Source of the DNA: an uncultured Bacteroidaceae bacterium
GTDB lineage: Bacteria; Bacteroidota; Bacteroidia; Bacteroidales; Bacteroidaceae
Direction: 5' to 3'
Length of the DNA stretch: 64,000 bases
Assembly (NCBI GenBank): GCA_905233765.1
Contig: CAJOCU010000004.1
Location: 62,001 to 126,000 of the forward strand
Under the pieces are notes generated by a model, which had not been told where the DNA came from, searched no databases, and saw nothing but the letters and a program-made list of their open reading frames with translations. Each line of letters opens with the position of its first letter. The first letter of the stretch is position 1. Of the stretch, positions 15,933 to 25,136 are shown in pieces. A program made the position numbers and the translations under genes.

Positions 15933-16370
15933 TTACTTCTTGGCCAACAGGTCGCGAATCTCTGTGAGGAGCTCTTCCTGAGTGGGAGCGGCAGGAGCTG
16001 CGGGCTCTTCGGGCGCGGGTTCTTCCTTCTTGCGGTTTAGTTTGTTGATACCCTTCAGCATCAGGAAGATACAGAATGCTACAATCAGGAAATCCACGAC
16101 ATTCTGAATAAACGTACCATAGGCGAAAACGGAAGCACCAGCCTCCTGAGCCTCAGCGATGGTGTTGTACTTGACGTCATCGCTTAGATTGACAAACAGG
16201 TTGGTGAAGTCAATACCACCCGTAGCCAGACTGATGACAGGCATCAAGACATCGTTCACCAACGAAGTCACGATTTTACCGAAAGCACCGCCGATGATAA
16301 CACCGACTGCCATGTCCATCACATTACCTCGCATTGCGAAGTCTTTGAATTCTTGAATAAAATTTGCCAT
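15933..16370 (-). CDS. mscL: Large-conductance mechanosensitive channel
   Basis: 145 aa. Releases solutes across the inner membrane under sudden osmotic downshift. The N-terminal [31 protein letters not shown] is the family signature including TM1; a second membrane helix is [19 protein letters not shown]; the C-terminal KKEEPAPEE...[13 protein letters not shown] forms the cytoplasmic bundle. Confidence 0.96.
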   Translation of the reverse strand: MANFIQEFKDFAMRGNVMDMAVGVIIGGAFGKIVTSLVNDVLMPVISLATGGIDFTNLFVNLSDDVKYNTIAEAQEAGASVFAYGTFIQNVVDFLIVAFCIFLMLKGINKLNRKKEEPAPEEPAAPAAPTQEELLTEIRDLLAKK

Positions 16371-16412
16371 AATTATGATTATTTTAGGGGTTTCATGGCG
16401 CGAATATAAAAC

Positions 16413-16428
16413 TAATTTTGTAATTTTG
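16413..16428 (+). promoter_or_regulatory. Two adjacent -7 boxes before the small lipoprotein
   Basis: TAATTTTG occurs twice in a row (16413-16420, 16421-16428), both fitting TAnnTTTG, 20-28 bp upstream of the ATG at 16448. Confidence 0.5.
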
Positions 16429-16447
16429 CCGCGTAAAACGAGAAAAA

Positions 16448-16540
16448 ATGTCCAAAATAGCCCTAAATTACTTCATTTTGGCGCTCATGACCCTGCTTTT
16501 TGCTGCTTGTAAGAGTGCAGAATATTGCAATTGCGGCTAA
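16448..16540 (+). CDS. 30-residue lipoprotein, missed by the ORF track
   Basis: ATG at 16448 to TAA 16538-16540. The peptide starts [11 protein letters not shown], has a hydrophobic core and a lipobox LLFAAC, leaving a mature lipid-anchored peptide of only about 10 residues with two more cysteines (YCNCG). It has its own double -7 box and sits 80 bp before gapA. Signal, lipobox and promoter together make it more likely than chance. Role unknown; a lysis-protein-like, signalling or purely structural role cannot be told apart. Confidence 0.55.
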   Translation: MSKIALNYFILALMTLLFAACKSAEYCNCG

Positions 16541-16620
16541 AATGGGCACACACTCGTGAATTCACCAAGAAGAAACTATCTACAAACTTTTTTTATTCAT
16601 TCTTTAAACAACAAAAGTAA

Positions 16621-17646
16621 ATGACAAAAGTTGCTATTAACGGCTTTGGCCGTATTGGTCGCCTCGCTTTCCGTCAGATGTTCGAGGCTGAAGGTTATGA
16701 AGTAGTCGCTATCAACGACCTGACAAGCCCCAAGATGCTCGCTCATCTGCTGAAGTACGACACCGCTCAGGGCGGTTTCTGCGGCAAGTTCGGTGAGAAC
16801 AAGCACACCGTTGAGGCTGGTGAGGACTACATCGTTGTCGATGGCAAGAAGATCACCATCTACGCTATTCCTAACGCAGCTGAACTGCCTTGGGGCAAGC
16901 TCGACGTTGACGTCGTTCTCGAGTGCACCGGTTTCTACACCTCCAAGGACAAGGCTTCTGCTCACCTAACCGCTGGTGCTAAGAAGGTTGTCATCTCTGC
17001 TCCCGCAGGCAACGACCTCCCCACCATCGTGTACAACGTGAACCACAAGACCCTGACTCCCGCCGACACCGTGATCAGCGCTGCTAGCTGCACCACCAAC
17101 TGCTTGGCTCCCATGACGAAGGCTCTGAACGACTTCGCTCCCATCCAGAGCGGTATCATGACTACCGTTCACGCTTACACTGGCGACCAGATGATCCTCG
17201 ACGGTCCTCAGCGCAAGGGTGACCTCCAGCGCGCTCGTGCCGGTGCCCAGAACATCGTTCCCAACAGCACTGGTGCTGCTAAGGCTATCGGTCTCGTGAT
17301 TCCCGAGCTCAACGGTAAGCTCATCGGCGCTGCTCAGCGCGTTCCGACTCCCACCGGTTCCACCACTATCCTGCACGCTGTTGTGAAGGGTGAGGTTGCT
17401 GTTGAGGATATCAACGCTGCTATGAAGGCTGCTCAGAACGAGAGCTTCGGCTACACCGAGGAGAAGCTCGTCTCCAGCGACATCATCGGCATGAAGTTCG
17501 GTTCTCTCTTCGACGCTAACCAGACCATGGTCAGCAAGATCGGCGACGGCAACTCCCTCGTACAGGTTGTTGCTTGGTACGACAACGAGAACAGCTACAC
17601 CAGCCAGATGGTTCGCACCATCAAGTACCTCGCTGAGCTCAAGTAA
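16621..17646 (+). CDS. gapA: Glyceraldehyde-3-phosphate dehydrogenase, type I
   Basis: 341 aa. Converts glyceraldehyde 3-phosphate to 1,3-bisphosphoglycerate with NAD in glycolysis. NAD-binding start [14 protein letters not shown], catalytic [13 protein letters not shown], and the later motifs [15 protein letters not shown] and [13 protein letters not shown] are intact. Codon choice is strongly biased, as expected for a highly expressed gene. A strong terminator follows. Confidence 0.97.
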   Translation: MTKVAINGFGRIGRLAFRQMFEAEGYEVVAINDLTSPKMLAHLLKYDTAQGGFCGKFGENKHTVEAGEDYIVVDGKKITIYAIPNAAELPWGKLDVDVVLECTGFYTSKDKASAHLTAGAKKVVISAPAGNDLPTIVYNVNHKTLTPADTVISAASCTTNCLAPMTKALNDFAPIQSGIMTTVHAYTGDQMILDGPQRKGDLQRARAGAQNIVPNSTGAAKAIGLVIPELNGKLIGAAQRVPTPTGSTTILHAVVKGEVAVEDINAAMKAAQNESFGYTEEKLVSSDIIGMKFGSLFDANQTMVSKIGDGNSLVQVVAWYDNENSYTSQMVRTIKYLAELK

Positions 17647-17668
17647 GCCTTAGTTTCAGCTATTCACA

Positions 17669-17702
17669 AAATCGCCCGATGCACTCAAGCACCGGGCGAT
17701 TT
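17669..17702. terminator. Terminator after gapA
   Basis: Stem AAATCGCCCG / CGGGCGATTT, loop containing a further GTGC-like pairing, A-run before and T-run after; works for both gapA and the converging SH3 gene. Confidence 0.8.
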
Positions 17703-17720
17703 CTGTTGATAGGCTACACG

Positions 17721-18248
17721 TTAGAAGATGACTTCGTCCTGCGAGGCGCGACCGGAAGTGATCTCCACGACCTCTTCCTCGGCAGGCGGTACGGAGGGAG
17801 CGGGAGTGGCAGAAACCCCGTCAGTGGAGGGAGTGCCGGAAGAGGCGGAAGAGGACGAGGAGCCTGACGACGAGGAGCGCGAGGAGGAGGAGCCTCTCCT
17901 ACTCTTTCGGGAGCCGGACTTGTCGTTGAGCTCGGCGCAGAGGGTCTGCTTGATGTAGGCCGTGCGAGGGTCGTCGCCGACGCGGACCTGATACCATCCC
18001 TTCTTCTCCTTGAGGACATCGAGGACGGTGCCGCTGGTGACCTGCCACTTGCCGCCTGTGCCATCGGCATTGACGGTGAGGCAGTCATAGTTGGTACCAG
18101 GGCCTGTACGCAGGTTGGCGACCTTGGCTGCTACGCGCACTTGCTTCATGACTTTCGGGGCATCGGACTTGTCGCTATCGCCGGTGCAGTACTTATAGAG
18201 CCCTATGCATAGGGCAAAAAAGAGGAGGTAGCCAAAAAACTTTTTCAT
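17721..18248 (-). CDS. SH3-domain membrane protein
   Basis: 175 aa. One N-terminal membrane segment (FFGYLLFFALCIGLYKYC), then a bacterial SH3 domain at about 38-105 (AKVANLRTGPGTNYDCLTV, GWYQVRVGDDPRTAYI), then a Ser/Arg-rich and Pro-rich tail (over 20 Ser in a row with few breaks). SH3b domains often bind cell-wall peptides. It follows the 197-aa gene by 20 bp and looks like the last gene of the MORN/Sel1 operon. Confidence 0.75.
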   Translation of the reverse strand: MKKFFGYLLFFALCIGLYKYCTGDSDKSDAPKVMKQVRVAAKVANLRTGPGTNYDCLTVNADGTGGKWQVTSGTVLDVLKEKKGWYQVRVGDDPRTAYIKQTLCAELNDKSGSRKSRRGSSSSRSSSSGSSSSSASSGTPSTDGVSATPAPSVPPAEEEVVEITSGRASQDEVIF

Positions 18249-18268
18249 TGCTGGTATGGTTTGTGATG

Positions 18269-18862
18269 TTAGTCAAACATGACTCCGGGATTGAGCTCAC
18301 TGGGCGACTGCCAGAGGATGCCGCGTTCGGCGAGCACCTGGCGCAGCGTGCTCCAGTAGCCGAAGCAGAAACCCATGCCGCGCGGCGCATCGCCCAGACG
18401 GCGGTCGCACTCGGCCTCGACCTCGTAGTAGTTCTCTTCCCACAGGGATGTGCGCTCAATGGGAGCCGATTTGAGGTGGCGGTGGTAGCGCTTGCGGAAG
18501 GTGGCGTCACTGACGCGGTCGGTGTCGATGTAGTCCTCGAGGCGTTGGATTTCAGCCTGCACCTCCTCGGGTGTGGGATAGCGCTCGGGGTCCTGTTCGT
18601 CGGACTGCTGCACGAGTTCCAGTTTGTAGCGCAGGATGCTGAGGACCAGGCGGGGTACGTCGTACTCCGGCAGCTGTTGGATGACGGCTTCGCAAGCCAG
18701 AGCCTTGCCCATCGGCGTCTCCTCGGGGTCGTCGATGTCCTTCAACAGCTGCACACACTCCTTGGCTAGCGGGATGTTCTTCCACATCCGCATCTCCTGG
18801 GAGTTCTCTCGCATCTGATTGACATTCTCAATGATGCGTTGTGTTCTATCTTCGTTCGTCAT
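18269..18862 (-). CDS. Hypothetical protein of the MORN/Sel1 operon
   Basis: 197 aa, acidic, mostly helical, not recognised. No signal or membrane segment. The end has conserved-looking features (ERTSLWEENYYEVEAECDRRLGDAPRGMGFCFGYWSTLRQVL... with aromatic and Gly residues), suggesting a folded C-terminal domain. It lies 20 bp after the Sel1 gene and 20 bp before the SH3 gene on the same strand. Confidence 0.75.
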   Translation of the reverse strand: MTNEDRTQRIIENVNQMRENSQEMRMWKNIPLAKECVQLLKDIDDPEETPMGKALACEAVIQQLPEYDVPRLVLSILRYKLELVQQSDEQDPERYPTPEEVQAEIQRLEDYIDTDRVSDATFRKRYHRHLKSAPIERTSLWEENYYEVEAECDRRLGDAPRGMGFCFGYWSTLRQVLAERGILWQSPSELNPGVMFD

Positions 18863-18882
18863 TCTTCATTATTCATTCCTAA

Positions 18883-20496
18883 CTACGCCCACGCGTCATA
18901 GCGCCCGTCATCCTCGTCCTTGATGATGAGCAGGCCGCCTGTATGGTTGTTGATGAGGTTGTAGGTGGTGACGATGTCTTCGAGGGTCTTGAAGCTGTGA
19001 CAGTCGTGGATGGGGTCCTGCTGGCAGATGATGATAGGACCGCGGATCTCGCCCTGACCATAGAGCTGCGTGCCGATGGGATTGTCGGGCAGGTTCTTGG
19101 TCACGGCATCGCGGTCGCAGTACATCACCAGCTCCAACTCCAGTTCAGCCTCCTTGGCGATGGTGGCGAGCAGCGGCGAGTAGTGAACAGGATCGAGGCC
19201 GTCGGCATTGATCAGCTTCTGCCCCATCTCGCGGTAGGAAGACATCTTATAGACATCTGCACGCTCGACATCCAGGTGTCCTGAAGGCCAGATGACGATG
19301 ACCATGGGGTCGATGGGCGTCTTCGGGGCCTTGCGGGCCACACTCTCCTCAGCAGTGGGCTCTTCCGCCTCGGTGACCTCTTCCTCGGGCGGCAGCTCAG
19401 GGAAGCGCGGCTTCCAGTAGCGATCCAGCTCGTCCTTGTGGCGCAGCAGGAAGGCAGGGTCGCTGACGCGCTGCAGGTAGTACAGCGCATCCTCGTCGGT
19501 GGGCAGATAACGGGCAGCACGAAGCCACAACTCAGCCTTGTCGCCAGGTGTGATGGAGCGACCTGGGAGACCAGCACTCTGTGCCTCCAGCGCCAGCTCT
19601 GTCATACAGGCGGTTGTGCCAAGACGAGCACCCTGCTCCAGATAGGCGAAGGCCGTGGGGGTGTCCGTGGTATAGCCCAGTCCACCATAGTAGTAATGTG
19701 TGTAGAGGAAATAGCCGCACATGCCCTCGCCCAACTGCAGACCTCGACGGAGACGTTCATCGACGACGGCGTGCAACTGTTTCTGTTCCTCGTACGACAG
19801 CTCCTCGAAGTCATCGTCGCTCATGTCGGCCTGGTAGATCATGCAGAGCGCACACCCCTTCTCGATGCCCTCCTCCATCATTTGCTCATAGAGGGCCATA
19901 TTGCCCCGTTGGTAGTAGAGGATGGCCAGATACCCATAGGCGTCGATCTCGCCGTACTTGATGGCCTGCTCGTAGGCGCGGATGGCCTCCTCGCGCTCAT
20001 CGAGTTCCTCATAGGCAAAAGCCAGCAACGTGAACCAGAAGGGGTCGTTCACCTGACAACCCTTCGCGCGCTGCTCGATCATCTGTGCCACGCCCTGTGG
20101 CTCGGCCTCGCAGAAGGTGCCGAAGATGCGGCTGCGCGTCAGTTGTATGTCGGCCAGCTGGCTGCCTCGCGCAAGGGCGGTCTTCAGCAACTCGCGGCTA
20201 CGCTCCACGTCCATGGTGTTCTCCCGCGTCTCGCCATAGCGCCACATCTGGGCATAGGCGGCAAGGGCATCGGGGACGCTGTCCGTGGCAGCAAGGAAGA
20301 GCTGCTCGGCTTCGAGCAAGGCTCCCTCGGAGGGATTGTGATAGTAGAGCCAACGGCCATAGCCGTACTGCGCACAGGCATCGCCCTGCGCTGCAGCCTG
20401 CTTCAGTTCCTGAACCTCATCGTCGGTGAGGCGAAAGACGCGTTCCCTGGTGCGGAAGCGAAAGAGGAACGAGTCATCTGAGGGATATGTCATCAT
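18883..20496 (-). CDS. Sel1/TPR-like repeat protein
   Basis: 537 aa from ATG 20496, which overlaps the previous gene's TGA; the track start at 20667 lies inside that gene and gives low-complexity residues. Residues 30-350 hold Sel1-like helical repeats (CAQYGYGRWLYYHNPSEGALLEAEQLF; AYGYLAILYYQRGNMALYEQMM; YYYGGLGYTTDTPTAFAYLEQGARLG). After an acidic linker (about 390-415) the last 120 residues form a different domain (MVIVIWPSGHLDVERADVYKM to the end) which I do not recognise. No signal peptide, so probably cytoplasmic. Confidence 0.75.
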   Translation of the reverse strand: MMTYPSDDSFLFRFRTRERVFRLTDDEVQELKQAAAQGDACAQYGYGRWLYYHNPSEGALLEAEQLFLAATDSVPDALAAYAQMWRYGETRENTMDVERSRELLKTALARGSQLADIQLTRSRIFGTFCEAEPQGVAQMIEQRAKGCQVNDPFWFTLLAFAYEELDEREEAIRAYEQAIKYGEIDAYGYLAILYYQRGNMALYEQMMEEGIEKGCALCMIYQADMSDDDFEELSYEEQKQLHAVVDERLRRGLQLGEGMCGYFLYTHYYYGGLGYTTDTPTAFAYLEQGARLGTTACMTELALEAQSAGLPGRSITPGDKAELWLRAARYLPTDEDALYYLQRVSDPAFLLRHKDELDRYWKPRFPELPPEEEVTEAEEPTAEESVARKAPKTPIDPMVIVIWPSGHLDVERADVYKMSSYREMGQKLINADGLDPVHYSPLLATIAKEAELELELVMYCDRDAVTKNLPDNPIGTQLYGQGEIRGPIIICQQDPIHDCHSFKTLEDIVTTYNLINNHTGGLLIIKDEDDGRYDAWA

Positions 20497-21008
20497 TTTT
20501 CGTCCTCGTTTTTCATTTCGAACGGCAAGGTCGCGATGGCATCCTTGGCAGTCTGCTGGACATATTGCCAGCCCATTTCCGACACCCGTTCCTCCACGGA
20601 ACCCTCGCCCCAACGCGGCTTCAGGGGGCGGTCGTTCTCCCATGTGCCTTCGAAATAGGGATACCACACACGGACATACTCCTGGTAGGAACCTTCAGGG
20701 TGAGAAGAATGCACCAGGCGGCCGCAGCTGTCGTATTCGCCTTGTGAATACCACTCATAGCGACTCACAGGATTATAGCCAACGCCCATGGCGTGCAGGT
20801 CACCTTCGCCGTGACGCAGGCCATGAACGAACTCGCCCTTGTAACGCAGGTTGTGCTGGTCGTCGAAGAGGAGCTGCTCCGAAGGGTCTTTCTCCACGAT
20901 GTAGTACAATTCACCCTTGCCGTGAGGCAGCCCTTCGGCGTCCACCTCACCCTTATAGACGCACTTGACAATCTTTCTTAGTTCTTCTGCCATAGGATAA
21001 TCATTCAT
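20493..21008 (-). CDS. MORN-repeat protein, small
   Basis: 171 aa. MORN-like units: VYKGEVDAEGLPHGKGELYY, YKGEFVHGLRHGEGDLHAMG, and later FEGTWENDRPLKPRWGEGSVEE. MORN units often bind lipids or serve as scaffolds. The start follows the stop of the larger MORN gene with no gap (TAA then ATG), and its TGA overlaps the Sel1 start, so the three genes look coupled. Confidence 0.78.
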   Translation of the reverse strand: MNDYPMAEELRKIVKCVYKGEVDAEGLPHGKGELYYIVEKDPSEQLLFDDQHNLRYKGEFVHGLRHGEGDLHAMGVGYNPVSRYEWYSQGEYDSCGRLVHSSHPEGSYQEYVRVWYPYFEGTWENDRPLKPRWGEGSVEERVSEMGWQYVQQTAKDAIATLPFEMKNEDEK

Positions 21009-22700
21009 TTAGTTTTTCCACGTCAACACCAATTTGTACTCCGTACCGTCATAGACGCAGCCATCGCTCCATTCGCGTCCTTCGATTTCGGCCAAGAATC
21101 CGACCTCTTCTCCAGGCTTGAGCAGGAAGGTCTTGCCGTATCTTGTCAGCGTGATGCAGTCCTTCTTGATGCTGGTTATCTTGATATTGCCGAAACCGAT
21201 GAAGCTGAGCGCGCCAAGTTCTGGCTCAAAGTCGCTTTCCTTAAACTTCCAAGGATCTTGATGACCGACCTCCCAATCTGAGCGTCCATGCTGGGCATGC
21301 AGGATGATGGGCGCTGTGGCCGCATTGGACTCTTGGAATTTGCCATTGACCCATGTGCCTTCCCAATGGATGCCATCCTCTTTATGGTCGAAGACACCCA
21401 GCCCATGGCTGCAGCCCTCATGGAACTCACCCTCATAGCGACCGCCATCGCCGAGCGTCAGCACGCCTCGCCCCTCAGGCATGTCATTAACGACATCGCC
21501 GTCGTAGATACTGCGGTCACTGTATTCGATGTGTCCGTCGGGCCACACAAAGGCTTCTAACGACCAGTGGCTGATAATAGGACAAGGCAGCTCCAACTGC
21601 TTGGCAGAACGACGGTCGTGGCGCCACTCCTGTACCTCCACGAGCTTGCCTTTTTCCCAATGTTCGTTGCGGCTCATGCCCGTCTTGGCACAATACACAT
21701 CGACGTAGCCGTCGTAGGGTTGGAAGTCGCGAACATCGTCGCCATAGTGATCCAGCACATCGCCATTGGGCAGCTCGACAGTGGCGTGGGTGGAAGGCTC
21801 ATAGACGTAGCTGTCATACTGGTTGGCCGTATAGCGTCCGCCCTGCTGCTCAATGCGATAGATCTTGTCGCCGTCTTTCAGCGTCAGCTTGAGCGTGGTG
21901 CAATCCACCTTACTGGTCTCGTCGAGTTCATAATCCACCACGTCGTACTGAAACAGCTCATCGGGTCCTGAGTAGCGCACGACTTCATCGCCGGCATACC
22001 ACTCCCTGACCCAGGGTTTCTCGCCCAGGAACAGCTCGAAGCCGTAACGCTTGCCGCCACGCAGGAACATGGCGATGGAATCGGGTGTATCGAACGATGG
22101 ATAGTCCGGGTGCAGCTTGGGTCGTTGGATGCGGAACACGCCATGCAGGCCCCACCACTGCGGCTCCTTGTCCTTGGAGGTGTGAATCCATGCCCGCTCA
22201 ATCCATGAACCGTCGGCAAAGTCGTAGCGCCCGTCGGCAGCGTAGGCCGGGCCGTTGATGCTGGCATAGCTCAGGTGGAAGGCCCCCTTGAAGTGGTCGC
22301 CGTTAGGGTACCACACCTCGCCGTCGCCGATGGGACCTGCCAGTTTCTGCAGGATGGTGTCGCCCCACTGCCAGCCACCTTTATAGATGAGTCCCTTGCC
22401 GATGAGCTTCACGCAGTAGCATCTGCGGCTATAGACGCCCATGCCCACATGGTATGAAGAGCTGTCGATTTCCACTTCCTCACCCACCTTGATGGTGAAG
22501 GTCTTGCCGCGCAGCTCCAGCGTGAGTTGCTGGCCGTCGTAGGCTGTCACCACGGGGGCGCTGCACTTGAACTTAGGCAGCGGCTCGCCCACCTTGATGT
22601 CTTCTTCATCAACTTCGTAGTGCTCAAGCGGAACGCTGGTCACGGTTGCTCCACGATCGACATGACTGTTATAAACATTGATATAACATACAGTTGCCAT
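21009..22700 (-). CDS. MORN-repeat protein, large
   Basis: 563 aa. Contains two related SH3-like modules near both ends (LRGKTFTIKVGEEVEI near 55-75; LTRYGKTFLLKPGEEVGF near 525-545) and several MORN units (GDGEVWYPNGDHFKGAFH, YDGDVVNDMPEGRGVLTLGD, RYEGEFHEGCSHGLGVFDH). No signal peptide. First gene of the minus-strand operon MORN563-MORN171-Sel1-197aa-SH3. Promoter -7 box on the minus strand at 22740-22747. Confidence 0.78.
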   Translation of the reverse strand: MATVCYINVYNSHVDRGATVTSVPLEHYEVDEEDIKVGEPLPKFKCSAPVVTAYDGQQLTLELRGKTFTIKVGEEVEIDSSSYHVGMGVYSRRCYCVKLIGKGLIYKGGWQWGDTILQKLAGPIGDGEVWYPNGDHFKGAFHLSYASINGPAYAADGRYDFADGSWIERAWIHTSKDKEPQWWGLHGVFRIQRPKLHPDYPSFDTPDSIAMFLRGGKRYGFELFLGEKPWVREWYAGDEVVRYSGPDELFQYDVVDYELDETSKVDCTTLKLTLKDGDKIYRIEQQGGRYTANQYDSYVYEPSTHATVELPNGDVLDHYGDDVRDFQPYDGYVDVYCAKTGMSRNEHWEKGKLVEVQEWRHDRRSAKQLELPCPIISHWSLEAFVWPDGHIEYSDRSIYDGDVVNDMPEGRGVLTLGDGGRYEGEFHEGCSHGLGVFDHKEDGIHWEGTWVNGKFQESNAATAPIILHAQHGRSDWEVGHQDPWKFKESDFEPELGALSFIGFGNIKITSIKKDCITLTRYGKTFLLKPGEEVGFLAEIEGREWSDGCVYDGTEYKLVLTWKN

Positions 22701-22739
22701 AGGTTGTCGGTTTTATTAGGTAATATGATGATTTTGTGG

Positions 22740-22747
22740 CAAAGATA
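22740..22747 (-). promoter_or_regulatory. -7 box of the MORN/Sel1 operon
   Basis: TATCTTTG on the minus strand, 40 bp before the first MORN gene; it lies back to back with the plus-strand box at 22791-22798. Confidence 0.55.
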
Positions 22748-22790
22748 CACATTTTTTTATAAAACAAGCATCAGACATCATTTTTATTCG

Positions 22791-22798
22791 TACTTTTG
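22791..22798 (+). promoter_or_regulatory. -7 box of the NPCBM-like gene and miaA
   Basis: TACTTTTG, 26 bp before the ATG at 22824; divergent from the MORN operon promoter. Confidence 0.55.
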
Positions 22799-22823
22799 CG
22801 CACAGATAAGCTCAAAACGAACC

Positions 22824-25136
22824 ATGACAACGAATCATTTACTGAAAACCGGCACCAAAATAAGCCTCACAGTCCTGTGTCTGCTGATGACACTGGCTGC
22901 TCATGCTCAAACTTACCTCACTGACACACACAAGCCCACCGAGGAGCGCCACTACAAGGCCTTCCCCACCAAGGGCGACGGCATTATGCAGATTGCCAAG
23001 TTCAAGTACAAGGGCGGTTTCACATTGGGCTCCGGCCGCGGCGGCCTCATCAGCAGCAACACGCCCGGCTACGTCACCTTCCAGCTCAACGGCAGCTTCG
23101 ACAAGATTAGCTTCGTGGTAGGTCCCGACGGCCCCCGAGGTGCCACGGACCAGTACAACTGCATCGTCACGATGAAGGCCGACGGCAAGCGTGTCTTCGA
23201 CAAGGTCATCTGGGACCACGATGCACCACAGGAGTACGTCATCGATATCAAGGGCGCACGCCAGCTTCGCTTCGACATTCCCCGTGGTGAAACATCGTTG
23301 GCCTTCGGCGCAGTGAAGCTGTGGAAAGCAGGACAGGTCTATATGGCCTCTGCCGACCCGCAACGCAACATCCCCTCGGCAGGACGTGTACAGCTGGTGG
23401 GACAGCTGACACCTTATTATATTAGAAGCTCTGGCTACGTGACGCCCATCTCTGCCCAGAAAAGAGTAGCCGACAGGGCGCCGATTCCCAATATCAGCCT
23501 GAACCGCGTAGAGTACAAGACAGGACTGAAGTTCACCGCGCCAGAAGCTTTCATGGGACACAATGAGGCATGGTGCTACTTCTGGCTACAGAAGAAGTAT
23601 GACAAGGTTTCGTTCATCATCGGACCAAGCGACAACCAGTCCAGCGGCGCAGCAGGTTGGTTCACCGTGAAAGGCGACAACAAGATCATCTACGAGAAAC
23701 GCGTCACGCAGCAGGATCTGGCTGAGATGGTCGTGCTAGACGTGGCGGGCGTCAACCAGCTATCGTTCCACAGCATCGACGACGCAAGCCGTCTCAACGG
23801 CGGCCTCAGCTGGGGCGTGGTCAACATCTTCGCTTATCCCCAGAACTATGCGCAGCTGCCTGCTGCAGGGGTCATCAACGGCTCCAAGGGCCGACTGTCA
23901 CAACTGCCCAATGTATGCAAGCTCGTGTCCAACATTAAACCCTACTCCGTGCAGGGCATGGGCAGCTACGACAATATGCTGTACAACGGCGAAAGCGACT
24001 ACTACACTTTCTCGATGGGCGGCGAGAAGTTCTCCGAAGGATTCTTGCTCACCAGCGGCAAGACGCTGCTGGACGAGCTCGTCAGCGCCTACTGGAAGTT
24101 TGACCTCGCAGGGGAATTTGACTACATGAGCTTCACCGTGGGAGCTCTGTCCAAGCGACGCACGATGTCCGACGACAACATCCGAGTATTATGTGATGGT
24201 AAGGTGGTGCTGGATACCGTCATCCACGTCACATGGCCCAACCAGCGCTTCATCGTCCCCCTGAACAAATGTCGCACCCTGACCTTCGCCAAGCCCGGCA
24301 CAATGCAGCAGAAAGACAGCTACTTCGGCATCGGCGACGTGGTGCTCTATCGCGGCGAGCCCGTGGAGAATGATCTCTTCGAACATCCCCAACCCGAATG
24401 TCCACAGGAAATCGACCTCATCGACCTCTGCGAGAAGCCCTACTACCACTATGTGGGACGCTGGCTGTCAACCCTCACGAACTTTGACTTCAACGACTGC
24501 TTCCACAATGGAGGCTCACAGCGCCGTTTCTTCCAGATGCACGACGGCACGAAAATCTACAAAGGTGTGATGCTGGAGACCAATATCCCCTTCGCCTTTG
24601 AGAACATCACCCCCTTCCGAGCCCTATTCATGTTCCTCACGATGGCCGGAGCTTCCATCTCGGGCAGTTCTGTGGGTGCTGTCACAGGCACGACAGCCGG
24701 GGCGGCCATGCCCGGGCTCTTCAACCTCTACCGCAACGATGCCAAAGACAAAGGCATTCAGGAATTACGCGAGAGGGGCCTTACGGAGGGCGTCTTCTCT
24801 ATCTTCGGAGCTGGAGACAAGCAGTCCTCGGCCTGCGCCTTCAACCCATACGGAGAGTACGACGAGTTGACCTTCACGGTGGCGTGTAAGTCGCCCTACG
24901 TGGATCCGATGGTGAACGCAATGGGCGGCAACAAGAAGGCTGACCCCGTGCGACTCGACATCTTCGCCGACCAGGTGAAAGTGGGAGAATTTATGGTCTA
25001 TAACGAGATGAAGCCCACCACCTATACAGTGCCTATCAACAAATGCCACCAACTCATGTTCTGGCTCGAATGTGGGGACTACCGCTCTGGGCAGTATGTG
25101 CTCTACGACATGAAAGTTAGGAAAAAGAGTGAATGA
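22824..25136 (+). CDS. Secreted protein with four NPCBM-like domains and a glycine-rich membrane-type segment
   Basis: 770 aa from ATG 22824; the track start at 22527 lies in the divergent gene. The signal peptide (ISLTVLCLLMTLAAHAQ) is followed by four related beta-sandwich units resembling the NPCBM carbohydrate-binding fold: FDKISFVVGPDG, YDKVSFIIGPSDN, FDYMSFTVGALSK and YDELTFTVACKSP mark each. Inside the fourth, around residues 595-630, lies a hydrophobic Gly/Ala/Ser-rich stretch (MAGASISGSSVGAVTGTTAG) like a glycine zipper. No catalytic domain seen. Stop overlaps the miaA start region (ATGATGA). Confidence 0.7.
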   Translation: MTTNHLLKTGTKISLTVLCLLMTLAAHAQTYLTDTHKPTEERHYKAFPTKGDGIMQIAKFKYKGGFTLGSGRGGLISSNTPGYVTFQLNGSFDKISFVVGPDGPRGATDQYNCIVTMKADGKRVFDKVIWDHDAPQEYVIDIKGARQLRFDIPRGETSLAFGAVKLWKAGQVYMASADPQRNIPSAGRVQLVGQLTPYYIRSSGYVTPISAQKRVADRAPIPNISLNRVEYKTGLKFTAPEAFMGHNEAWCYFWLQKKYDKVSFIIGPSDNQSSGAAGWFTVKGDNKIIYEKRVTQQDLAEMVVLDVAGVNQLSFHSIDDASRLNGGLSWGVVNIFAYPQNYAQLPAAGVINGSKGRLSQLPNVCKLVSNIKPYSVQGMGSYDNMLYNGESDYYTFSMGGEKFSEGFLLTSGKTLLDELVSAYWKFDLAGEFDYMSFTVGALSKRRTMSDDNIRVLCDGKVVLDTVIHVTWPNQRFIVPLNKCRTLTFAKPGTMQQKDSYFGIGDVVLYRGEPVENDLFEHPQPECPQEIDLIDLCEKPYYHYVGRWLSTLTNFDFNDCFHNGGSQRRFFQMHDGTKIYKGVMLETNIPFAFENITPFRALFMFLTMAGASISGSSVGAVTGTTAGAAMPGLFNLYRNDAKDKGIQELRERGLTEGVFSIFGAGDKQSSACAFNPYGEYDELTFTVACKSPYVDPMVNAMGGNKKADPVRLDIFADQVKVGEFMVYNEMKPTTYTVPINKCHQLMFWLECGDYRSGQYVLYDMKVRKKSE

